Source: Pelecanus crispus (lineage: Eukaryota > Chordata > Aves > Pelecaniformes > Pelecanidae). Taken from it: a DNA stretch of 64,000 nucleotides. The stretch covers positions 8,816,372 to 8,880,371 of the forward strand of contig NC_134655.1 of assembly GCF_030463565.1 (NCBI RefSeq), in the 5' to 3' direction. The position numbers were made by a program, and so were the translations under genes. This document shows, piece by piece, positions 53,999-63,000 of this stretch (the stretch's first letter is position 1; the number at the start of each line of letters is the position of its first letter). Below the pieces are notes generated by a model, which made no database searches, was not told the origin of the DNA, and was given only the letters and a program-made list of their open reading frames with translations.

Positions 53999-54360
53999 TC
54001 CTCGAAAATGTAATGCTTGCTTCGTGCCAATATTGTTTTCAGAGCAAGCTAGGAAAATACTAGGAATGGCGAAAATAGCTACAGGACTTTTTCAAAAATA
54101 CATAATTATATTTCATTCTAATTCCAGGTGAAGACCTTCTCAGGTTGACCTAGCAGGGGCTGGCTAAAGAACAACCTCCATCAGCATCAGAGAAAACACT
54201 GGTACACATTCAAGACAAACACAAGTCTTATTCTAACCAGAGTTGAGGCATTAGCCTCATTTTTGTACATGTGTATTATACATTTTGAAGAATGCTTTTC
54301 CTTCAGCTCACAAAAATTTGATTTACAGTCTGTAGACATCGGATGATGATGATCTTCATT

Positions 54361-57300
54361 CTAGTCCTGTTTGCCTTCCCGCCACTGTCGAGAACCTTCA
54401 TTCCATGCTACATATACAAAGAGAGCAAGCACCACATGAACAGTAACTACAGCAACTATGGCAGCATAAAAATAGCTGTCTCTGTCGGACATTCCTAAGG
54501 TACCTGAGAAAATAAAGAAAGTAAAGAATTATTAGTTATTAGGAACACTGAAACAGCATATCACAATTCTTCCTAAAGACCAAAGTTACATTTGCTCCTG
54601 TATGAAAAGACTGAGCTCAGAAAGATTCATAGGAAAGAATTCACCATGATAATTACAGACCTTGAAACTATTTCTGGAACAAAGCAACACGACAATTATT
54701 AAATACTTAAGATAAAACACCCTGGTTTTGAAGTCAACAGCTTAGAGTTCTATAACATTCACTTTTTCCATTACTATCTTCCAGCACCAAATAAACCTCA
54801 ACATCCTTTTTTTTTTTTAAGTGTAAATCTCTTTGTGGGGCAGGAAAATGGTGGAAGGGGGGATAATCATATAATTTATTTGCCACTATGACAGGATAAA
54901 ATGGTAGAACAACAACTAAATTTAGAGGACTTCTACCTTCTATATTTAGACCGTAAAACAATAATTCCGCACCAGTTAAGATCACAGAGTCATAGAATCG
55001 TTTAGGTTGGAAAAGACCTTTAAGATCATCCAGTCCAACCATTAACCTACACTACCAAGTCCACACTAAACCAATTAAGGGTAGACTAGACTAAACCATG
55101 TCCCAAAGTGCTACGTCTACCCATTTTTTGAACGCTTCCAGGGATGGTGACTCCACCACCTCTCTGGGCAGCCTGTTCCAATGCTTGAACTACCCTTTCT
55201 GTGAAGTAATTTTTCCTAATATCCAACCTAAACCTCCCCTGGCGCAACTTGAGCCCATAAGAAACACAAATGCATCTCACGTGAAATAAGCCTTCAAATA
55301 TCAGAAGACCAAATACCAAAATATCATTTCTCTTCATTCATTAAGAAAACCCCAAACCAAAAACCAACCAAACAAAAACCCACACATCACACCACACCAA
55401 AAATACCACCCTCCAAACACAAACCCAGTCCTATCAGTGCTGACAGATCTTGCCGTTAACTGACACAGCAAAGTTAAGGCTCAGCTTGCTACACCTCGGG
55501 TAGGGAAAAAAAAAAAAAAAAAAAAGCTAAAGAGGATCTTGAAAGTTACTTAACAAGCTTTCAGCTTCAGCCTTCAGAACTACATACAGCAGTATGTACC
55601 AGCAGAGAATCATCCTGGAACAACTCAGTTATATATTCACAAACTGCTCTTAAAAGCAGCTGCTTTCTCCCTCCCTCCTCCCTGCTTTTGAAGGAGATAC
55701 TTTTCTCCTGCAGTATTAGGAAGTTAGTAAAGCCTTGCAGAACCAAGGCTAGAAGAAGGCTGGTTGTTAGCAGTTTGACAGAACTGCTCCACGCAAACAG
55801 CTAAAATCTCTCTCTTTTTTTCCTGTTAAAATTAAAAGAAAGCTCTAGAAGCAAACACATTTAATATCTGAAACTGGGTATACGACTTAACTGGTTTTCA
55901 CTTACAAACGTAGGTATGTTTTAAAAAGCAAAATATAAACCCAGTAAACAACATAATTCTGTCTTGAACACACAAGTAGTTTGCAACACCTGCAAGAAAC
56001 ACATCCCTGGTGATAAAAGTCTGCTGCAAGGTGGTGTTAGATAGCCTTTAGGTAAGGGGAATGATGCACCTGTATACTATATGAACCACTGTATAACAAA
56101 CAGCAAACATTAGATTGCAGACCACAATGCAGGGAAGGATGCATCGACCATTTATGTAATTTTCTGTTCTAATTAGACATTACAAGGCCTTTAATCTGCA
56201 TAAGGAAAGAAATATTCAAAACAGGAAGGAGAACAAAGATGCTATTAGAGGATTGTGCTTTTCCTTTTTTTTTGTAATAGTAATGCTAATTGGCAGAAAC
56301 AGAATTACCTTCAAATATATAAGCCTTTGATGAAAAATATAGCCCAACAGGTAATGTGATCATTAGAGCTGTGAAGAATAGAAGTGTTCTTAAAGTTGAT
56401 GTTAATGAACCCTCATTTCTGAAATAAATAAGAAAAGTTACACACAGAAGAAAGTCACAATATATATATGCCTGAAACAGGACAAGAACCTGTCTCAAAC
56501 AGCAGCCAGTTACTTTTCAAGAATTGAGTACATATATCATTTGGAAGCGATAACGACTTGGAGTATGTATTTGTTGGTTGCAACAAAAAAATCACATTAT
56601 CCAGAACAATGTAATGATTCTGCCAGTCAAAGCTCACAAAGAAGATTTAGAACAGTCTTTAAATTTTTTCCTGTTATTGCTTTGCAAGCATTAACAACAT
56701 AGGGGGTTTACATCACTGTGTTTATCAGTGTATTATTACATAATTATTAAATATCTAATATTAGAGACACACTTGTCATATGACAGTATTTCGCATTAAA
56801 ACTTGCCAAGTTCCCTCTTTTTTTTTTTTTTTTTTTCCTGAAAAAAATAACCACAAGTCTAGGCAAATGACAAATCCTACAGGCTAGGCTACAGAGGGAA
56901 GTAAGTAGAATGACTTTAACAGCTTACTATTGGAAGTGAAGTTCCTTTTTATTAGGTATTGTTCCTCTATTTAAAATAATTCCTCAGTTTCCACTGAGAA
57001 AGTTGGAGTAACTGTAGCAACAATCAGAACACGGAGCCAATACACCAGAACATGAGTGACTTTTTTTGCCTTCACAGACCTAAACCTCGAAGACCTTGAG
57101 CAAGAGAATCACAATGAAGGATTATGCACTTGGTAAGGTCTCCCTGAACTTGATCTGCTAGAACGGGTTTTGTGTCTACAAAACACCACACATGGCTTGT
57201 TTTTGTGTGCTCTTCCACCAGTTTTCACTCACTCCGCTTGGCTGACTACGTTATTTTATGCTGAAGTAAAGACGTAAGCCAAGCAACACCCTTCTGACTT

Positions 57301-58330
57301 TCAAAGGCTACCAGATTCAATGGCACGTGTCCTTATGGCTTTGAAACACAAATATGCATAAAAACCAACTCAAGTCAAGAATACGTAATTCTTAAAACTC
57401 CCAGGCACGATTTTTGTGTAAGTAGTTTCAAAAAGTTTTATCAAGATATATTTGTGCTGTAGTATATTCCTTGAAATCACATTTTATCCTTGACATATCT
57501 CTGGAAAAATAAGTGGAAGTGGGGGGGGAAAAAAAAAAATCTCATCCTCTGACAGCCATCAAATGACAGTGACGTGCAGCCACACGCAGCTTTTACACTA
57601 AAGCCAACTGCACTTTCTGCTGGTCATGTACTGCCATACATTCAGGCAGCATATCAATTAGCTTTTTAAAAAAAAAAGACATTCGGAATCTTTACCTTTA
57701 CTAGAGTTTGTCTCAAGGTCTGTCAGTGTGGAAAACATAACCCCATTCCAACTTTCCCTATGGAAATTAAAAACTATTCTCTATTTAACACCTACCCAGA
57801 GAAGATGACCTCCAGCTTATTACCAAAGTTAAAAACGCCACTGCTGACAAATACTTTTCTTACACTGACATACGCTCACCACTCCCCTACGCAGCAAACC
57901 CAAATATTCGTGTATAAGCTCAGCCCTAACACGGGGCTCTCGGCTGCAGAGCAGCCTCCACGCCCGGGTTTCGGGGCTGCCCGGGGTTGCGCAGCACGGC
58001 CAAGGCAAACCCGGGGGCTCCTCCGGCTCCTCCTGGCCCGAGCTGTCGCCCCCCCGGCCTCGCCAATGGCGCGGGACGGGCAGACACTCTTCCCCGGGTG
58101 CCCCCCGCCGCCGCCGCCGCCACCCCGGGCCGGCGGCGCCGGGAGCGGCCTAGCAGACGCGCCTTCCCGCGGGCAGGCTGCGGCCCGCCGCCAGGCCCTG
58201 CCGCACCGCAGGGCTGCCTGTCCGCCCCGCCCCGCCCTGCCCGTCGCCAGGCCCTTCCCCTCCCCGGGACTCACTGCCTGAACTCGGACACGGGGACGGC
58301 GCCCAGCGCCGCCGTCTCGTAGCGCTCCAT
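54361..58330 (-). CDS. VMA21: VMA21, V-ATPase assembly factor (three coding exons)
   Basis: VMA21 is a small two-pass ER membrane protein that chaperones assembly of the V0 sector of the vacuolar-type proton ATPase. The coding exons, in order, are 58330-58275 (56 nt), 56418-56309 (110 nt) and 54503-54361 (143 nt with the TAG stop). Donors are GTGAGT after 58275 and GTAATT after 56309; both acceptors end in AG. Phases join cleanly (2 nt + 1 nt, then 1 nt + 2 nt) to give 102 residues. The product starts MERYETAALG, has a first hydrophobic helix at about residues 31-47, then the SKAYIFEG block, a second helix at about 67-87, and ends AWNEGSRQWREGKQD, which I recognise as the vertebrate VMA21 C-terminus. 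The human protein is 101 residues from memory; the extra residue is a Gln at the exon 1/2 junction. The start is the first ATG of the CpG-island exon. All exons are intact with no frameshift. Confidence 0.97.
54981..55257 (-). mobile_element. CR1 LINE 3' end in VMA21 intron 2
   Basis: Starts ATCACAGAGTCATAGAATCG (plus strand) and continues through the CR1 3' tail blocks to CTCCCCTGGCGCAACTTGAG. It contains the segment CCAATTAAGGGTAGACTAGA also seen at 41891-41905. The inverted frame carries a frameshifted remnant of the ORF2 end (RLDIRKNYFTERVV). It is in the same orientation as VMA21 transcription and 5'-truncated. Confidence 0.92.
55345..55428 (-). repeat. C/A-rich tract in VMA21 intron 2
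   Basis: About 85 bp of almost pure C and A on the plus strand, so G/T-rich in the VMA21 transcript sense. It is built from degenerate CCAAAC, CCACAC and CAAAAACC words. It lies about 90 bp upstream (plus-strand sense) of the A20 tract. Confidence 0.8.
55506..55525. repeat. A20 homopolymer tract in VMA21 intron 2
   Basis: Twenty consecutive A on the plus strand, in VMA21 intron 2. No element body is recognisable upstream of it apart from the CR1 end 250 bp away. Confidence 0.95.
56419..58274 (-). other. VMA21: VMA21 intron 1
   Basis: The intron is 1,856 bp. It starts in the CpG island with a GTGAGT donor and ends at a TTTATTTCAG acceptor. It contains a T19 tract (56818-56836) and a G8A-type tract near 57522-57539. 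I see no transposon, no small RNA gene and no further coding exon in it. Confidence 0.85.
56818..56836. repeat. T19 homopolymer tract in VMA21 intron 1
   Basis: Nineteen T on the plus strand, so poly(A) in the VMA21 transcript sense, inside intron 1. Confidence 0.95.
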
Positions 58331-58510
58331 CGCCGCCGCCCCGCGCTGCCGCAGCTTCCGGGCTGCCGGGACCGCGCCGGGGTGGGGGGGGCGGGCGCAT
58401 GCGCAGGGCGGCAGCGCCGCGCGCCGCCGTCTCCATAGCAACCGCGGGGCTGCCGCGGCCTAGCGGCGGGGCGGCCGGGCCCGGCCGGGGAGGGGAGGGG
58501 AGGGGGGCAT
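58331..58510 (-). promoter_or_regulatory. VMA21: VMA21 CpG-island core promoter with ETS, NRF1 and RFX-type sites
   Basis: This is the GC-rich sequence just upstream of the VMA21 start codon. On the minus strand CCGGAAG (58355-58361) is an ETS-family site. GCGCATGCGC (58395-58404) is a perfect NRF1 palindrome. GTCTCCATAGCAAC (58429-58442) resembles the RFX X-box. GC boxes lie around 58383-58395 and 58455-58475. There is no TATA box, which fits a housekeeping gene with dispersed start sites. The transcription start cannot be fixed from sequence. The motifs are seen directly; their use is inference. Confidence 0.7.
58487..58507 (+). other. G-quadruplex-capable run in the VMA21 promoter
   Basis: Four runs of at least four G separated by single A bases lie on the plus strand, about 160-180 bp upstream of the VMA21 start codon. 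This is a textbook intramolecular G4 motif with one-base loops. Promoter G4s are common in vertebrate CpG islands; any effect here is inference. Confidence 0.7.
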
Positions 58511-58762
58511 CGCCTCCCAGCCTGGGGCCTGGGCTGCAGCCGCGCTCTGTGTCGTGCGTGGACGGCGTCTGTGCAGGGAGCCGCTCTCCCTGTGTGTGCA
58601 GGGAACGCTTCCCCGCGCAGGCTCGCCGCGGGCTTGGAGCAGCGGCGCGATCTGTGCCGCTCGGCAGTGCCTGCCCTGAGGGGGATGGGAAGTGCCTGTG
58701 CGCGGCGGAACTGCAGCCGAGCGCCCCGACGCTTGGGTGTGTTGGGTGAGGGTCAAGGCTTC

Positions 58763-59324
58763 TGTCGTGCTTTAGCCCCAGCCGGCAGCCAAGCACCAGG
58801 GTGCCGCTCGCTCACTCCCCTGCCCCGGTGGGATGGGGAGAGAATCGGAGGAGTAAGAGCGAGAAACACTCCTGGGGTGAGGGAAGAACAGTTGAATAAT
58901 TGAAATAAAGTAAAAGAGTAATGATAATAGTAACAATATAATAATGATAATAATAATATACAAAGCAAGTGATGCACAATGCAATTGCTCACCACCCGCC
59001 GACCGATACCCAGACAGTTCCCGAGCAGCGATCGCTGCTCCCCAGCCACCCCCCCCCCAGTTTCTATACTGAGCATGATGCCATATGGTATGGAATAGCC
59101 CTTTGGGCAGTTTGGATCAGCTGTCCTGGCTGTGCCCCCTCCCAGTTTCTCATGCACCTGGCAGAGCATGGGAAGCTGCAAAGTCCTTGACTAGCACACG
59201 CAGTACTGAGCAACAACTAAAACATCAGCGTGTTATCAACATTATTCTTATCCTAAATCCAAAACACAGCACTATGCCTGCTACTAGGAAGAAAATTAAC
59301 TCTATCCCAGCCGAAACCAGGACA
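58763..59324 (-). mobile_element. Solo LTR, avian ERVL-type (copy 2), upstream of VMA21
   Basis: A 562-bp element of the same family as the 13959-14525 copy, in reverse orientation. It shares the ATT-rich tract, the block reading GAGCAATTGCATTGTGCATC on the minus strand, and the terminal TG/CA. Flanks are GCTTC (58758-58762) and GCTTT (59325-59329), a 5-bp duplication with one mismatch. The CRE and TATA of the intact copy are eroded: the CRE position reads GGCATCA and the TATA position TATAGAAA. It ends about 430 bp upstream of the VMA21 ATG and points towards it. Confidence 0.9.
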
Positions 59325-59356
59325 GCTTTCCAGCAAATGGCAGGGGTCTTGGTGCC

Positions 59357-59378
59357 AAAAAAAAAAAAAAAAAAAAAA
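59357..59378. repeat. A22 homopolymer tract beside the upstream solo LTR
   Basis: Twenty-two A on the plus strand, 33 bp beyond the outer end of the solo LTR at 58763-59324. It lies outside the target-site duplication, so it was not part of the LTR. Confidence 0.95.
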
Positions 59379-59762
59379 GTTTATTGACATGTTTTGATAA
59401 ACTCGGCTGTACAAAACACCGTAAATGACAAAAGTCAGGCAAGGGCTAAGGCATTCTCTAAAGGGAAGCTGCAAAGTTTCTCTATGTTGTCCTGTCAGGA
59501 GGGAGGTTTGTTCTCTTACAGGTTTCCTGCTTTGCCTGGCACTAAAGTTAATCAAAATTCCTTCTCCAGCCAAAGATGAAATTTCTGGTCAAAATCTGAA
59601 AGAAACAGTCCCCAGCGTAACTATCAGGTGCTGCAAAGGAGAGACCAAGGACTGGGGCAGCTTTCACTGCTGTAGCCTGGCTGAGCACTAAGTATTTCCA
59701 AGATGACTGTTTAAACTATTAATTCACGTTCCTGTTGAAGCTACTCTGCTCAAATACTCACC

Positions 59763-59836
59763 AAGGGATGGACTTGAACCCAGCTTTTCAGCAGAAGACC
59801 AGAGTGTTACAATCTCTGTGCTATGCAATCAGCCTC
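59763..59836 (-). repeat. tRNA-like A-box/B-box pair (tRNA-derived SINE or decayed tRNA)
   Basis: On the minus strand, TAGCACAGAGA (59823-59813) fits the A-box TRGYNNARNNG except at the last base. GGTTCAAGTCC (59780-59770) is a perfect B-box. Their starts are 43 nt apart, as in a real tRNA gene. The T-stem pairs only at two positions and the acceptor stem does not pair, so it is not a functional tRNA. A second perfect A-box, TGGCTGAGTGG, lies 200 bp upstream on the same strand (60030-60020). The whole 59.76-60.04 kb segment may be one SINE. Confidence 0.4.
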
Positions 59837-60036
59837 ATTTGCAGGGGAATTAATTGTTTATACTCAATGGACAGCTCTAGCAGGAACGCAAAGCATTGCA
59901 AGCTTCCAAACAATAGCTCTGGAAGCTGTTTAATTGAAATGTTGCCATTTAATTGAATCTCATATACCACAGCAATACCATATTCGCCCCTTTTATGGTA
60001 AAACCATGTTGCTATCTTACCACTCAGCCATGCCAA

Positions 60037-63000
60037 ATCTGAATTGTGTGAGTCACTAACTCCACGCGTGACTCTTTCCTCACGTTATCCTGCAGCATGC
60101 AGACATCCAGCGTTTCTGCAGCCCAGCACCGTGGCCTCTGCCCTGCTCCCTGTTGCAGAGCCACATCGCATGTGGCACAGCACGGTGGCCTCTTCCTTCT
60201 CTCGTGGGCCAGCATGGCATCCTGCTACCTATGACCCTAGAAGAGAAGAAATATGAAAGAGGGTTGTTTTCCTTGCAAGCAATAAGCTCAGAAAATAAGC
60301 ATTTTGCTCTTGGTAAGTCCTGCTGTAAGCTTGCCTCCCGGAGCTTGCTCTGAGTGAATTTCCCTCCTCCGGGCTAGAGGCAATGGACACTGCGCTGCGC
60401 CAGCAGCTACAGCGTGTAAAGGTGGGAGGGAAGGAGCAACACTGCCTGCAGCACTGATTTTCTCCCCTATGACTGTGAATAGCGAAGCCTTTTATCATGT
60501 TTCGTCCAGTACCTGTGAGAAAGAAGGTGAGTTTTGTTAGAAGCATTTTTTCTCAGCAGCGAACATAGCTCGGCTGGCGGCTCCCTCCTGTTCGTTAAGA
60601 CGCAGCACAGTTCAGGCTGTTCAGTGCTTACGGAGGAAGGTCTGGCTCTCGTGGTCACACTTTCACTATAAACCAACTGATTTTACGCTCTTTTAAGACA
60701 TGACAGCCCTCCTCTCATTTGATTCCACTGCTGCCTGAGCCAGCAAGAGAGACGATTTGCATGAGAGGGGCAGAAGGGGGCTGGTGTGGACCGGGGGGGT
60801 GCCTTGTAGCCCATGCCCAGTTGGATGGGGATGGAAGGAGGGTTTGCTGTGTAACATGAGCTTAAAACTTCAAACTAGTTCTTAAAAACATCTAATTAAA
60901 CTCCAGCTAGCCATTCACAAAATCCAACCCAAATGTGCGAGCAGGTTTTGTTTATGGATTACTTAGCGAACAAAAATAATTTGGCAAAAAAATCAGTGCA
61001 TAGTTAAAATATAAATCAGATGACTGAAAAATATTAATATAGGTGCGGTGAACATTCAATCACTACATCCATGATGTTCTTTCCACTTCTGGTTTGACTT
61101 TCCTCTTTGTTTCCCCAGTAGGAAAAGTAATGACTTAAGACAAAAACAACAAAACAAGGAAACATAAAAGTGAAATAAGTCTCACATCATATAAACTTAC
61201 CAGAAAGATGCATATCAATCATTAGAAAGTAGCAAATCACTCAAGTCTTAACAGCCCAAGTCATTAATTTTTAAGATAAAATTACTTCATATCTCATCAG
61301 ACTGATGCTTTCATCTACTAGACCAGTAACAATTTTGCTGAATGATTTCCTGCACGTTTAACTACTTTTCTTTCATGAGCATGTAAGGGAAATACAAAAC
61401 TATTACAAAAATTATGCAACTGTGAGAAAAAAAAAAGCTTTTTTTTTGCATTTTTGTGTCAGTTATTTTAAAAGATCTGGAGCATACAAAGTCTTGTCAG
61501 TTTGCATCAGGTTTTGTACATCAAGTATTCCAAAATTTCAGGCAGACCACAGACCTGTCTTACCTTTTGGATTACAGAGCACATATAAAATTTGCCCTTA
61601 AGCAGAAACTGTGCTGCAAGCACAAGCAGCTGCCAATTTAGCTGAGATCAAAGATCTGCTACTCTAAGACGCTGTCCTTCAACAACAACCACCACGGGAT
61701 GTTTGAAGAATAGAAAAAATAAAGCCCATACAGAGCAATTCCTTTCCTGGGACACTGTCCCAGCTCCCAGCACTGAGCTCTATGGAGAGGAGCACGTGCC
61801 CATGAAGGGATTCCTGTTTTCCTGTTTGTCCAGCAAATGCAGCGAGAAAGCCTGTTAGTCTGGTAACTCTGGCCACGCACCTCCAAGTGCTTGGAGCATT
61901 TTCTTTTCCTCCTCAGCTTCATTCGTGCTGCAGCCCCTTTAGCTGCTCCCTGTGAACTGCCTTGCAGCCTGCCTGTAAAAGATCAAAAGCAACGTGAAAA
62001 CGCAAGCTGTTGTGTAACGGCTGAACTGGGTTCATTTGGGCTCCTTTGGCGTAGCGAGCGCATTTCGAAATTCAGACTGAGAAGAGAGCCTGTGCGGACG
62101 GGGTGCTCCGCAACGCAGGAGCACGGAGGCCCCTGCTTTTTTGGGGGTCTGCATCGCAGCAAGGGTGCAGAGCAGCCGGGAAGGTGCCTGCTGAAGCAAT
62201 ACCATCTAGCGGCAGATGGAGAAAAAGAATCCCCCCCAACAAGTGCAGAGCTGGAAAGGTGACAACTGGAAAGATAATATGTAAAAGCAAACCCACCTGC
62301 TTGTGAATATTTTTTTTTTCCCAAGGTTTGTTTCCATGGTAATGCATCAAAAATGAAGGTATAGAACAGATGATCAGAAAAGGAGCTGGAGCGGGGAAGG
62401 GACCGTGGTTACTGGTGCCAGTAACAGACTCGGGTTACGAGGCCTGATCTTGCAGAAGTGCCGAGTGACCCCAAGGGTCTGGCTTTTGAAATGAGATTTC
62501 CCAGCTACAAACAAACAGCGCTATGCAGCGTCAGCTTTGAAGCTGTTAACCACTCGCTTAGAATTGGTAAATGTTTCTATGTGGTTAGAGCTTAGCCCCA
62601 GAGGAGATGGTGTAGAAGAAAGAGCAGCTACGAGACGGCTTTATTTCAATCACGGTTTGCCATGGCTGGGGGAAGGATGTATAATGTTTGTGACTGGATT
62701 CGCAGCGTGGCAGGACAATTCCTATATAAGAGAGCTGGCATTTTAAGGGAGTGATAACGTCTTTTATTGCACCACCTGATAGAGCTTGAGCAAACAAATA
62801 GACAATTCTAGGGGCTCTCAATCTCTTTTGCTGAATAATAAGGACTTCTGTGCTGGAACACTGTCCATTTTTTTTCCAGTGATGTCAGCTGATCTAATTA
62901 AAGATGTTAGCTCTTCCTACCAAACCCTTCCTCTTTCAGTTTCTTGACGTTCTTGGCTCCATCAATACTACAAATTGTCTCTATTTATCTGTTTTGTGCA

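Larger units (their letters stand above)
54504..56308 (-). other. VMA21: VMA21 intron 2
   Basis: The intron is 1,805 bp, with donor GTAATT and acceptor TTCTCAG. It hosts a CR1 3' end (54981-55257) in the sense orientation, then a C/A-rich tract (55345-55428) and an A20 tract (55506-55525). No small RNA gene was recognised. Confidence 0.85.
57940..58720. other. CpG island spanning VMA21 exon 1
   Basis: A dense run of CpG dinucleotides and very high GC covers the start of intron 1, exon 1 and the promoter, in contrast with the AT-richer flanks. It includes a (CCG)n tract at about 58104-58121, inside intron 1. Long open frames on both strands here (for example the 306-codon minus frame 57876-58796) are a by-product of GC richness and not genes. 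Confidence 0.85.

Noticed and set aside
58399-58749. 116-codon plus-strand frame upstream of VMA21
   Set aside because: Low-complexity CpG-island translation with no domain; only a possible divergent non-coding exon.
57876-58796. 306-codon minus-strand frame across VMA21 exon 1
   Set aside because: It is in a CpG island, is Ala/Pro/Arg/Gly-rich, runs through exon 1 in another frame and into the solo LTR. GC-rich sequence has few stops.
53309-59324. The LTRs at 53.3 and 58.8 kb as a provirus pair
   Set aside because: Opposite orientations and the VMA21 gene lies between them.
59763-59836. Functional tRNA gene
   Set aside because: A- and B-boxes are present but the T-stem and acceptor stem do not pair.
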